64,000 nt of DNA. Source: Flavobacteriaceae bacterium D16 (GTDB lineage Bacteria > Bacteroidota > Bacteroidia > Flavobacteriales > Flavobacteriaceae). The notes under the pieces were generated by a model. That model was not told the DNA's origin and made no database searches. It saw only the letters and a program-made list of their open reading frames with translations. Each line of letters opens with the position of its first letter. Position 1 is the first letter of the stretch. Where the stretch lies: the NCBI GenBank assembly GCA_021295155.1, contig JAJTJC010000036.1, forward strand, positions 806,001 to 870,000, in the 5' to 3' direction. Below are positions 45,364 through 53,774 of the stretch, one piece after another. A program made the translations under genes and the position numbers.

Positions 45364-45714
45364 ATGAAAATAGTTACGACATTGATAGTATTCTTATTTG
45401 TTTCCCTCATATATGCCCAGGAAGTAAAACCCATTTTTGAACAACAGGGAGATATGGTGAAGGCCATTTATTTCCATGATAATGGTGTTGTTGCACAAAC
45501 AGGATTCTATGAAGATGGAAAACCTGAAGGAGAATGGAAAATGTACAATAACGAAGGCAAAAAAATAGCCTTGGGTCAATTCACTTCTGGAAAGAAAACT
45601 GGCAAATGGTTTTTTTGGGAAGGAGAAGGACTTCGTGAAGTAGACTACACAGACAACAAAATTGCTAATGTCATTAAATGGACTGATTCCGAGTCAGTAG
45701 TTCTCAACAAATAA
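45364..45714 (+). CDS. secreted MORN-repeat (YwqK-like) protein
   Basis: The 116 residues start with a signal peptide (MKIVTTLIVFLFVSLIYAQ) and hold three MORN-type repeats: YFHDNGVVAQTGFYEDGKPEG, WKMYNNEGKKIALGQFTSGKKTG and WFFWEGEGLREVDYTDNK. The Y/W-G-NGKK-G rhythm is that of the proteins labelled YwqK-family antitoxin, but in Bacteroidetes these short exported forms are not shown to be antitoxins and no toxin gene is next to it. Its place between two phosphate transporter genes and its repeat-array promoter suggest expression under the same conditions. Confidence 0.82.
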   Translation: MKIVTTLIVFLFVSLIYAQEVKPIFEQQGDMVKAIYFHDNGVVAQTGFYEDGKPEGEWKMYNNEGKKIALGQFTSGKKTGKWFFWEGEGLREVDYTDNKIANVIKWTDSESVVLNK

Positions 45715-45732
45715 AATTTAAGAACCCAATAA

Positions 45733-45763
45733 AAAACCGCGTTTGAAAAGACGCGGTTTTTTT
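45733..45763. terminator. strong terminator between MORN-repeat and PiT genes
   Basis: AAAACCGCGT (45733-45742) is perfectly complementary to ACGCGGTTTT (45751-45760) around an 8-base loop, followed by TTT. It is flanked by A-run and T-run and so serves both convergent genes. Confidence 0.9.
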
Positions 45764-45776
45764 ATGTTTTAATCTA

Positions 45777-48056
45777 TCATTTGTTATCCTCTAAAACTGC
45801 TGGTTCAATATTACCATCATATTCAATATAATAGAGTTCCAGCAAGGCCATAAGCGCTTTGATCAGATCTCTGGTCTCTGTTAGTAAGTTAAAGTATAAA
45901 GTAGTGTTTTTTGGGCTGGACTCCTCGCTTCTGGTCCTGGCAATTTGCCTCGAAATCTTGTCACTCACCATGTCAAACAAAGCCTGTTTGCGGTTTAAAA
46001 CCCCGCCAATTTCTTCAAAGGATTTATGAATAAACGCTTCCCGGGTTTGGTCCAGTAGGTTTTCCAATTCCACATCCAGCTCTTTCAGTTCGCGGATCTG
46101 ACTGTAGGTGAGTTTTTTGTGGTTGTTGTTGACATGTTTATGACTGATCTTGCCAATATATTCGAGTGATTGCGCCATATCCTGCAGATAGTCCAGAATG
46201 TTCAGATAAAAATTACTGGCCCCAACACTGGCTTCATCCAGATTTTTAATAAAGTAGAAAATATTATCTCTTAAATGGTCTATCTCCTTAGACAACTTGG
46301 AAACCTGGCGCATTCCTTTCTTAAGCAGATCCAAATCGTGCCGTCCTAGTCCGTCAATGGCGTTGGTATATATTTTATTGCTCCGTTTGGCCACATTTGA
46401 TATGTTATCTGCACTTTCCGTAATAACTCCTTGAATAGAGCTGCTTTCGGCTCTCCTCAGACCATCTTCAATTTTTGCTTTTCTGTTTTGTTTTCTATGG
46501 CTGATGTAGTTCCTTATCAGAATGAACCCGGCAAAAACAAGTAAAAAGATAAGCCCAATAAATCCTCCTATATGGATAAGATAAGCCACAATGGCAGCAG
46601 CAACAAAAGCACTAAGGGCTGTCATAAACCAACCGCCAATTACATTTAATACCCCGGCTACCCGATATACAGCACTGTCCGCTCCCCACGCGCGATCAGC
46701 CAAGGAAGTTCCCATAGCTACCATAAAGGTTACATAAGTAGTGGATAACGGAAGTTTCATAGAGGTGGCAATAGATATCAATACACTAGCTACCATGAGA
46801 TTTACAGCTGCCCTAACCATGTCAAAGGCGGGTTTATCCAAAACCTTGTTCTTTGGGTTGTAAATATTAGGTTGAATGAATTGTCGGTCTATTCGGTCTC
46901 TTACCCTCATGGGAAGCATGCCATTGATGCTTTCGTAGGTCCTTACGGAAAATTTTACAACCTGCCTGGAGAGGTAATTGGGCTGAAACCGTTCCTGTCC
47001 CTCATCCTGACGGGATAGATCCACACTGGTTTGGACTACTTTGCGGGCTTTTGTAGAAAACCAAAGCGTAATCACCATTATCATGCCTGATAGTAACAAG
47101 AGCAGTGTTGGTGTCTGTACTGCAGCATTCAGACTCTCCATGGTGTATTCCGAGGCGGGAATCCCCATGCCCTGCCAGTCCTGATACGATTGTAATGCGG
47201 CAATAGGAACGCCTATAAAGTTAACCAGATCGTTTCCTGCAAAGGCCATGGCCAGGGCAAAGGTGCCCAAAACAATAATGACCCGATAGATATTGGCTTT
47301 AAAAATGGCCGTAATTCCCCGTGAAACTATACTCCAGAATACAATATTGGATATAATAAACAACAGAGTATTGGTGTTGACCCATTCAGAAATATAGCCA
47401 TCGAAAATGGCTGCACTTTTTAAGCCTTTGATAAGTATAAAATATACGATGGCTGTAATCGCCAACCCTCCAAATATAGCCCCTGTCCATTTTGGTTTTT
47501 CCTCAAACTTAAAGGAGATCAGTAGGCGGGAAACAAATTGTACAAAAACCCCTATAGTAAAGGCTACAACTACAGACAGCAGTATCCCAAAAATAATTGC
47601 AGTAGCTTTTTCGGTATTGATATAACCGGCCAGATCTGCGAATCCCCCTCCTGCGTCAATTATTTTGATGGTAGATATAGCAACTGCTGCTCCTAATAGT
47701 TCAAAGACAATAGAAACCGTAGTAGAGGTAGGCATGCCCAGGGTATTGAAAAAATCCAGCAAGAGGATATCCGTGAGCATCACGGCCATAAAGATGATCA
47801 TGATCTCGGAAAACATAAATTCACCAGGGTTAAAAATCCCTTTACGGGCTACCTCCATCATACCGCTGGAAGAAATGGCTCCCATAGCAATTCCGATACT
47901 GGCCACAATCATGATGGTCCGGAAGGAAATGGCTTTAGAGCCAATTGCTGAATTCAGGAAGTTAACGGCATCATTACTTACTCCTACCACAAGATCGGTG
48001 ATGGCCAGTGCGGCCAGAGCAATAATCATCACCAAATAAATATCTTCCCCCATCAA
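45777..48056 (-). CDS. PiT-family phosphate transporter with fused PhoU-like domain
   Basis: At 759 residues this is far longer than a simple PiT (400-500). The PiT signature appears twice, as VGVSNDAVNFLNSAIGS (about 24-40) and AFAGNDLVNFIGVPIA (about 271-286), with GMPTSTTVSIVFELLGAA and KLPLSTTYVTFMVAMGTS in the two halves. About ten to twelve helices reach residue 510. The last 230 residues are soluble and helical (ADNISNVAKRSNKIYTNAI, KLSKEIDHLRDNIFYFIKNL, LTETRDLIKALMALLEL), as in PhoU. PiT proteins use a proton or metal-phosphate gradient. In many bacteria the PhoU-like partner is a separate small gene beside pit; here it is fused. Confidence 0.9.
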   Translation of the reverse strand: MMGEDIYLVMIIALAALAITDLVVGVSNDAVNFLNSAIGSKAISFRTIMIVASIGIAMGAISSSGMMEVARKGIFNPGEFMFSEIMIIFMAVMLTDILLLDFFNTLGMPTSTTVSIVFELLGAAVAISTIKIIDAGGGFADLAGYINTEKATAIIFGILLSVVVAFTIGVFVQFVSRLLISFKFEEKPKWTGAIFGGLAITAIVYFILIKGLKSAAIFDGYISEWVNTNTLLFIISNIVFWSIVSRGITAIFKANIYRVIIVLGTFALAMAFAGNDLVNFIGVPIAALQSYQDWQGMGIPASEYTMESLNAAVQTPTLLLLLSGMIMVITLWFSTKARKVVQTSVDLSRQDEGQERFQPNYLSRQVVKFSVRTYESINGMLPMRVRDRIDRQFIQPNIYNPKNKVLDKPAFDMVRAAVNLMVASVLISIATSMKLPLSTTYVTFMVAMGTSLADRAWGADSAVYRVAGVLNVIGGWFMTALSAFVAAAIVAYLIHIGGFIGLIFLLVFAGFILIRNYISHRKQNRKAKIEDGLRRAESSSIQGVITESADNISNVAKRSNKIYTNAIDGLGRHDLDLLKKGMRQVSKLSKEIDHLRDNIFYFIKNLDEASVGASNFYLNILDYLQDMAQSLEYIGKISHKHVNNNHKKLTYSQIRELKELDVELENLLDQTREAFIHKSFEEIGGVLNRKQALFDMVSDKISRQIARTRSEESSPKNTTLYFNLLTETRDLIKALMALLELYYIEYDGNIEPAVLEDNK

Positions 48057-48099
48057 ATTTCAAATAAAGACAAAAATGGAACTATATTCTGTTTCCGGC

Positions 48100-48126
48100 G
48101 TTAATATAAAGTTATCAATGATAAAC
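48100..48126 (-). promoter_or_regulatory. 11-bp repeat triplet upstream of the PiT gene
   Basis: Read on the minus strand, GTTTA (48126-48122), ATAAC (48115-48111) and TTAAC (48104-48100) are spaced by exactly 11. The gene starts at 48056. The promoter -7 box is poor (TATAGTTC near 48083). The same unit and spacing occur at the other phosphate-island promoters. Confidence 0.4.
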
Positions 48127-48132
48127 TCAAAA

Positions 48133-48155
48133 ACCACCATGATGGTCATGGTGGT
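48133..48155 (-). terminator. terminator of the TonB receptor-lipoprotein operon
   Basis: ACCACCATGA (48133-48142) and TCATGGTGGT (48146-48155) are perfectly complementary with a 3-base loop. On the minus strand the stem is followed by TTTTTG. It lies 49 bases past the lipoprotein stop. Confidence 0.82.
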
Positions 48156-48203
48156 CTTTATCCTTGAGATTTCGGACTGTTTTTTCGGTGGGCTAAGCCG
48201 CGT

Positions 48204-49403
48204 TTAGTTTATTCCTACGGTCCATCCTGCTCCCCAGGTGGCCACATCTGTTCCGGTACCGTTACCGTCACCTGAGATAAAATCAGCTTCGGTAAAGGTA
48301 AATCCTGTATCATTTTTCAACTTGGTAACCACGTTATTAAAAGTAACGTCTGTTACGCTTAGCAGGCCATCAAGCACACCCTGTCCCGTTGGGTTGTCAC
48401 CAAGGTCACCATCCAGGTCAAAGGCCTCATCAAAGTCGTTGATTACCACGTTGGTGAAGATTCCCTGAGTACCGGCACGCAAACGGATGGCTTCACTTCC
48501 GTCATCGGCACCAGCAACAGTTACGTTAGTTACGGTTGGGGCAGAGAAATACCCGGCCACATTGCTGAAGTCTGTATTGTATCCGTCGCACTCAAAGGCT
48601 TTATCATGTGAGGCTCCGTGCTGAACATATACATCGGTCAGCGTTCCTGTGTAGCCTTCTGTCCAGTCTATCGAATCGTCTTCAGAATTGACTACCACCA
48701 GGTGGCTGGCGTTTACGGTTCCTCCAAAGAATTCGAATCCATCATCAGATCCTTCAAAGATTTGCACGAAATCAATGGTAGTACCACTACCCACTGCATA
48801 GAGGGAAAGACCATTAAGCTCAGCATTACCGTCAATAGCACCTCCGGCATACTCGATACGCAGGTACTGGATATTTCCTGAATTATCCGCTGCAGTATCT
48901 CCCCCATAGGAAAGACCACCTACTTCGGATGTAGCGGTATCCGTTGAACCATCTGCTGTGGAGTTGATAGGAGCACGACCGCAGATTACCAGGCCACCCC
49001 AGTCACCTGAAGAGGGTGAGTTGGCATTGGAGGTCATAACAATTGGGTTACTCGCATTCCCTACAGCATTGATTGAAGCTCCCTGCTGAATAGCGATATA
49101 AGCATTAACCCCTACAGGCTGTGCTTTGATCGTCATACCGGCTGGAATAGTTAAGGTGGTGCCATCAGCCATAAGCACAGGTCCGGTTACAATGTATTCC
49201 ACATCCGGATCCAATGTCAGGTTTTCGGTATATACCCCGCTGAGGTTTACCGTAGTATCTGCTGGCGGCTCACCACCTCCCGGAGCATTTACAATGTTTG
49301 TAGTACTGTTATCGTTTATAACAATATCCGGGGTGTCGTCGCTTTCACAAGCAATGAATAAAGCAGCGGCGAACCCTAAAATTAACAATCTGTTTTTCAT
49401 CAT
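48204..49403 (-). CDS. surface lipoprotein with beta-helix-like repeats, partner of the TonB receptor
   Basis: The 399 residues start with a lipoprotein signal ending in AALFIAC (cysteine 19), then the acidic ESDDTPD typical of lipoproteins exported to the Bacteroidetes cell surface. After a Thr/Pro-rich linker come many short strand repeats rich in Gly, Asn and Asp (LTIPAGMTIKAQ, ANSPSSGDWGGLVICGRAP, NGLSLYAVGSGTTIDFVQIFEG, DDGSEAIRLRAGTQGIFTNV), as in right-handed beta-helix or pectate-lyase-like proteins. The strongly acidic character suggests calcium or other cation binding. It starts 17 bases after the receptor gene and is not SusD-like. No catalytic site is evident. Confidence 0.8.
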   Translation of the reverse strand: MMKNRLLILGFAAALFIACESDDTPDIVINDNSTTNIVNAPGGGEPPADTTVNLSGVYTENLTLDPDVEYIVTGPVLMADGTTLTIPAGMTIKAQPVGVNAYIAIQQGASINAVGNASNPIVMTSNANSPSSGDWGGLVICGRAPINSTADGSTDTATSEVGGLSYGGDTAADNSGNIQYLRIEYAGGAIDGNAELNGLSLYAVGSGTTIDFVQIFEGSDDGFEFFGGTVNASHLVVVNSEDDSIDWTEGYTGTLTDVYVQHGASHDKAFECDGYNTDFSNVAGYFSAPTVTNVTVAGADDGSEAIRLRAGTQGIFTNVVINDFDEAFDLDGDLGDNPTGQGVLDGLLSVTDVTFNNVVTKLKNDTGFTFTEADFISGDGNGTGTDVATWGAGWTVGIN

Positions 49404-49420
49404 TCTGAGTTTAATTTGAA

Positions 49421-52243
49421 TTAAAATTTATATTTAAGGGTTAGCCCTACGTTAACCCCAAGGTTATACTCTCGTATTACAATATCTCCTATACCTGTAT
49501 TTTCCCGGATCAGGGAGATGTCTGGATTTAATAAGTTACTAGCATTCAGATTAGCTTCGAAGTGCTCCCCAAAAGCATTTCTCCACACAAAATTTAAAGT
49601 AGGAACTGATTTTTCAACAATGTTCCCCAGGCTACCCGCACCCAGCGAAAAAATCCGATCTGAGAAATACGAATACACCAGGGTAGCTTTAGGCTGGTAT
49701 TTACCGAATACCGGGCTGAAATTTAAATCTGCATTCATTATAAAGGGAGAAGCCCCTTCCAGTTCATCAGAATCCCTGTCAAAGGAAGTACCAAAGGTAT
49801 TATCCTCGCCCGCAGGGATATCTTTCAGGTCCTGCTTTGTTTTGGTATAAGCGGCATTAAGTCCAAGGGATAGAACACCAATCCCGTCCGCGCTCGACAA
49901 CAGGTTTTTGCGCACCTCCAATTCTACTCCATAAACCTCAGCTTTATCCCCGGTTCGAAAAAAGCGTTGTGTTCCTGTAGCATCGGCTGCAACCACCCGG
50001 TTAACAGGATCCAGGATAGTTTTTGCAAAGGCAGCAACAGAAATAATTTCACCCTGATCCAGGAACCACTCGTATTTCAGGTCAAAGTTGTATACATCCG
50101 AGTAAGTAGGACCTTCTCCCGAAAGTCCTCCCAGCAAATCCGGGTTACCTCCTACCCGTTGGGTAACAGATTCATAAACAAAAGGAGCTACCTCCTTAAA
50201 TTCCGGGAAAGATGCCGTTTTACTAAATGCGAATCGCAAGTTGCTATCATCGTTAAGTGCATAACGAATGTTCAAGCTGGGGAGGAATATGTTTTCGTAG
50301 ACATTTCTTTCCCCCGGATCGTCTGGTCTGATATTGATTACCTCATAAACCACGTCCTGACTGAAGGATTCAACGCGAATCCCTGGTATGATACCCAATT
50401 TCTCTCCCAAATTAATTTGTGCATTTGCGAAAAGCCCGTGAATATTCAAGTTGCCCTTATACGTATTCTCAGGAAGACCGGGACGGTTTCGATTCCCTAT
50501 CTCATTATTAATAGGATTTAAGACAATCAGATCATACAATCCACTACCAGCAGGAATATTTATATTCTCGACGTTAAAGATAGAATTGAAATTGTTTACA
50601 TCCGTGACTGGGGTATTGTCCCGATCCTGTATTTCATAGCCGTAGCGGATACTGTTGAACCTACGTTCTTTTCTCCTTCCGTTATATCCAAAATTTAAGG
50701 AAACCTTCTCAGAGAGTTCGAAGCCTAGATTAATGAAACTGTTTAACTCGTCGTCTTCAATACTCTGAAAGAATCGCTGGTTGTCAAAAGCAATATTGGT
50801 ATAGAACACCGGGTTTGTAGCGGGATCATTATCGAGAGCCAACTGGTAATTCTCAAGAGTGATGCGCTTACGATCCGGTTCATCAGAAAAGACTTTGTTA
50901 AAACCAACTCCCCAACCCAGGGAAATATTATCATCAAATTTGTGGGTGCCGTTTAACTGGTTTACAAAGATCATGTCCTGGTTGAACTGCACATTCATGA
51001 CGTAAAATCCCTGGTCGGTATCGATAATCGCATCCCGGTTGGTACCTTGTCCCTCTGTGCCATAATACCCGACAGCATCAGAAGAGCTGTTAATAAATAA
51101 AGAGTTAAAGTTTACTTTGTGGTTCTCATTTATTCGATAACCAATATTACCCAGTGCAGTCGTTGTAGTTTTATAGGCATATTCCCGAACATTTGGGAAA
51201 CTTACCTTGAGTACGTTGGTGAAATCCACCGCAGGGCCTTCCCAGATTTCATAGCCATTTCTAAAGCTGGCCGCGCCAAAAAAACTCAGTCTTGAAGCTT
51301 TGCCGAAAGAATAAGAATATCCCCCTTCAATAGCTCCCGAAAAGTTTACCGGGTCCCAGGCGCTTTGTGGGTCTACACCATGCGACAATACAATAGCAAA
51401 GGGATCATTATCATAACGGTTATAGAATCCATAATTACTTGGTCCTTCACTCCTAACAAAATCTTCACCCGCGGCATTGGAATTCTGTCCGCTACCCAGG
51501 GTGACTTCAAAGTATCCATTCCCGGTGTAATTCTTGGAATTGATATTGACATTTCCTGCGGCGAAGTCTCCATAAAAAGAGGTAGAGTAGGCTTTATTAA
51601 CCGCAACATTTTCAATAATGCTTGAAGAGAAAAGGTCCAGATTTATATTCTTCTTATTGACGTCATTAGAGGGAAGTGATAAACCATTCATGGTGGTGGT
51701 TTGATACCGGTCTCCCAAACCCCTAACATAGACATTACTAGATCCTTGTTGCTTAGAGATTCCTGATATCTGGGCTACAGCTGCGGCTGCATCATCAATA
51801 CCTTTCAGGCTTAGCGCTTCGGCACTAATGGCCTCCTGTATGATAAGGGATTTTTTCTGCTCCAGCAACAAGGCAATTTCAGAATCCTTTCTTGTAGATG
51901 TTGTAATTACCACTTCGTCCAGGCTAACACTACCGGTTCCTAAGGCTGCATTTATCTGGGTTACCTTATCCGCTTCCACGATTACGTTGGGAATTTCCAG
52001 GGTTTCATATCCCAGGAAACTAAACACCAGGGTATAAGTTCCAGGCTCCACTGCCGGTAGTTCATATAAACCGTCGAAATCTGAGGTAGTCCCTTTTGAT
52101 GTGCCCTTAATTAAGACATTTGCAAAAGCAAGAGGTTCATTATTGGCATCCTTGTCCGTAAGTTTACCCACGATGCTTCCGTTTTGCTGGGCAAAAGTGA
52201 AACCTGTAAAACAGATTAATATAAAGGTCAGTAATGGTCTCAT
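49421..52243 (-). CDS. TonB-dependent receptor (CarboxypepD-like N-domain)
   Basis: In order the 940 residues show a signal peptide (ending GFTFAQ), a carboxypeptidase-regulatory-like domain (22-105, IVGKLTDKDANNEPLAFANVLIKG), the TonB-box region SLDEVVITTSTRKDSEIALL (about 112-131), the plug (about 135-235, SSNVYVRGLGDRYQTTTMNGL), and a 22-strand-type barrel ending in the aromatic LGVNVGLTLKYKF. It lacks the SusC signature and its partner is a beta-helix lipoprotein instead of SusD. The substrate is unknown. Two phosphate transporters nearby and a long 11-bp repeat array upstream point to uptake of a phosphorus compound, as inference. Confidence 0.92.
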   Translation of the reverse strand: MRPLLTFILICFTGFTFAQQNGSIVGKLTDKDANNEPLAFANVLIKGTSKGTTSDFDGLYELPAVEPGTYTLVFSFLGYETLEIPNVIVEADKVTQINAALGTGSVSLDEVVITTSTRKDSEIALLLEQKKSLIIQEAISAEALSLKGIDDAAAAVAQISGISKQQGSSNVYVRGLGDRYQTTTMNGLSLPSNDVNKKNINLDLFSSSIIENVAVNKAYSTSFYGDFAAGNVNINSKNYTGNGYFEVTLGSGQNSNAAGEDFVRSEGPSNYGFYNRYDNDPFAIVLSHGVDPQSAWDPVNFSGAIEGGYSYSFGKASRLSFFGAASFRNGYEIWEGPAVDFTNVLKVSFPNVREYAYKTTTTALGNIGYRINENHKVNFNSLFINSSSDAVGYYGTEGQGTNRDAIIDTDQGFYVMNVQFNQDMIFVNQLNGTHKFDDNISLGWGVGFNKVFSDEPDRKRITLENYQLALDNDPATNPVFYTNIAFDNQRFFQSIEDDELNSFINLGFELSEKVSLNFGYNGRRKERRFNSIRYGYEIQDRDNTPVTDVNNFNSIFNVENINIPAGSGLYDLIVLNPINNEIGNRNRPGLPENTYKGNLNIHGLFANAQINLGEKLGIIPGIRVESFSQDVVYEVINIRPDDPGERNVYENIFLPSLNIRYALNDDSNLRFAFSKTASFPEFKEVAPFVYESVTQRVGGNPDLLGGLSGEGPTYSDVYNFDLKYEWFLDQGEIISVAAFAKTILDPVNRVVAADATGTQRFFRTGDKAEVYGVELEVRKNLLSSADGIGVLSLGLNAAYTKTKQDLKDIPAGEDNTFGTSFDRDSDELEGASPFIMNADLNFSPVFGKYQPKATLVYSYFSDRIFSLGAGSLGNIVEKSVPTLNFVWRNAFGEHFEANLNASNLLNPDISLIRENTGIGDIVIREYNLGVNVGLTLKYKF

Positions 52244-52267
52244 TCAGAAGGTTTTCATTTTCTGGGG

Positions 52268-52364
52268 CAAAGAAAGGCTGAGGGTGTAAAGGTCCTGTTA
52301 CCTGCAGGTTAAACCTTTATGTAGTTTGCGTTACCAAAATGTTATGTGATTAAGCCAATGTTAA
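52268..52364 (-). promoter_or_regulatory. eight-unit 11-bp repeat array and -7 box upstream of the TonB receptor
   Basis: On the minus strand the units TTAAC (52364), TTAAT (52353), ATAAC (52345), GTAAC (52334), TACAT (52323), TTAAC (52312), GTAAC (52301) and TTTAC (52290) are spaced by 11, except one 8-base step between the second and third. The run ends ten bases before TTTCTTTG (52275-52268), one mismatch from TAnnTTTG, which lies about 25 bases before the ATG at 52243. Both order and spacing look like an activator array. Confidence 0.5.
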
Positions 52365-52430
52365 GTGGTAAGAAACGCCTTTCAACCAGCAAGTAATTAA
52401 AAGATGTAACTTGCGGTTTAAAAAATTCAG

Positions 52431-53774
52431 ATGAACTGGGAACAATTGCTTTCACTTAAGCGTTACGGGGACACAAACAAGAGAATAAGAAAGGAACAAG
52501 ACCCTACAAGGCTGGGGTTTGAAGTGGATTATGACCGGGTGATCTTCTCTGCAGCCTTCCGGAGTTTACAGGATAAAACACAGGTAATTCCGCTGTCCAA
52601 AACCGACTTTGTGCATACCCGGCTAACCCACAGTCTGGAAGTCTCGGTAGTGGGCCGAAGTCTGGGGCGTTTGGTGGGACAAAAGTTACTTAAAGCACAT
52701 CCCTATCTACAGGAAACCCACGGCTATCAGTTTAACGATTTTGGGGCCATAGTAGCTGCCGCTGCCCTGGCACATGACATTGGAAACCCTCCTTTTGGCC
52801 ATAGTGGAGAGAAGGCCATTGGGGAATTCTTTTCCTCTGGCTCTGGGAGCAGGTACAGAGACCAACTGACCGATAAACAATATGAAGACCTCGTAAGCTT
52901 TGAGGGTAATGCCAACGGCTTCAAACTGCTGACCGAATCCCGGGAAGGAGTATCCGGCGGTCTACGACTTAGCTATGCCACTCTGGGTGCCTTTACTAAA
53001 TATCCCAAGGAATCCCTGCCCAAGAAACCAACCAGGCATATTGCCGATAAGAAATACGGGTTTTTTCAAACCGAAACAGATTTCTTCAAAGAACTGGCAG
53101 ATGAACTTGGGTTGGAGCGCCGCGGCAAGGCTTCGGATATCTCCTATTCCCGCCATCCCCTTACTTTCCTGGTAGAGGCAGCAGATGATATTTGCTATAC
53201 CATCATAGATTTTGAGGACGGCATTAACCTGGGGCTTATCCCGGAAGAATATGCCCTGGAATACCTGATAAAACTGGTAAAGGACAACATAAACACTAAA
53301 AAGTATAACGGCCTGGCACATATGCAGGATCGTCTAAGTTATCTGCGGGCTCTGGCTATCAACACCCTGATCGCCGATGCAGTTCGGATATTTATGGAGC
53401 ATGAAGAAGACATATTGAACGGGATATTTGATACTGCTCTTTTGGATAAGAGTCAGTATAAAGCCCAGATTGCAGACATCATAGACCTCAGTGTAGCACG
53501 TATATACCGCTCTGATGAGGTTATTGAAAAGGAGATCGCCGGTTATCGAATCCTTGCAGATATCTTAGAAGTATTTACGGATGCGCTGATAAGCGATAAG
53601 CAGGGAAGAGCCTCTAATTATGATCGTTTGATGATAGGGTTGCTACCCCCCGTTTTTAGGAACTCTTCGGGCGGGGTGTATGAAATTCTGCTAAATACTT
53701 CCTGTTATGTAGCCAGCTTGTCCGACCGGGCGGCCGTGCATATCCATAACAAAATCACTGGGAAGACGCTTTAG
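52431..53774 (+). CDS. dgt: deoxyguanosinetriphosphate triphosphohydrolase family protein
   Basis: The 447 residues fit the dGTPase family: YDRVIFSAAFRSLQDKTQV at about 34-52, HTRLTHSLEVSVVGRSLG with the first metal histidines, and AAALAHDIGNPPFGHSGE (about 110-127) with the HD pair and the conserved GHxGE. The enzyme splits dNTPs to nucleosides and triphosphate, limiting the dNTP pool that the nrdAB pair makes. Substrate range may be broader than dGTP. The 3' end overlaps the convergent DUF3078 gene by 4 bases. Confidence 0.93.
   Translation: MNWEQLLSLKRYGDTNKRIRKEQDPTRLGFEVDYDRVIFSAAFRSLQDKTQVIPLSKTDFVHTRLTHSLEVSVVGRSLGRLVGQKLLKAHPYLQETHGYQFNDFGAIVAAAALAHDIGNPPFGHSGEKAIGEFFSSGSGSRYRDQLTDKQYEDLVSFEGNANGFKLLTESREGVSGGLRLSYATLGAFTKYPKESLPKKPTRHIADKKYGFFQTETDFFKELADELGLERRGKASDISYSRHPLTFLVEAADDICYTIIDFEDGINLGLIPEEYALEYLIKLVKDNINTKKYNGLAHMQDRLSYLRALAINTLIADAVRIFMEHEEDILNGIFDTALLDKSQYKAQIADIIDLSVARIYRSDEVIEKEIAGYRILADILEVFTDALISDKQGRASNYDRLMIGLLPPVFRNSSGGVYEILLNTSCYVASLSDRAAVHIHNKITGKTL

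Noticed and set aside
48133-48155. Palindrome read first as a possible operator of the PiT gene
   Set aside because: Perfect stem, 3-base loop and minus-strand T-run directly past the lipoprotein gene make a terminator the better reading.
49967-50521. Antisense 184-residue frame inside the TonB receptor gene
   Set aside because: Shadow of the receptor frame; cysteine- and isoleucine-rich without domain likeness.
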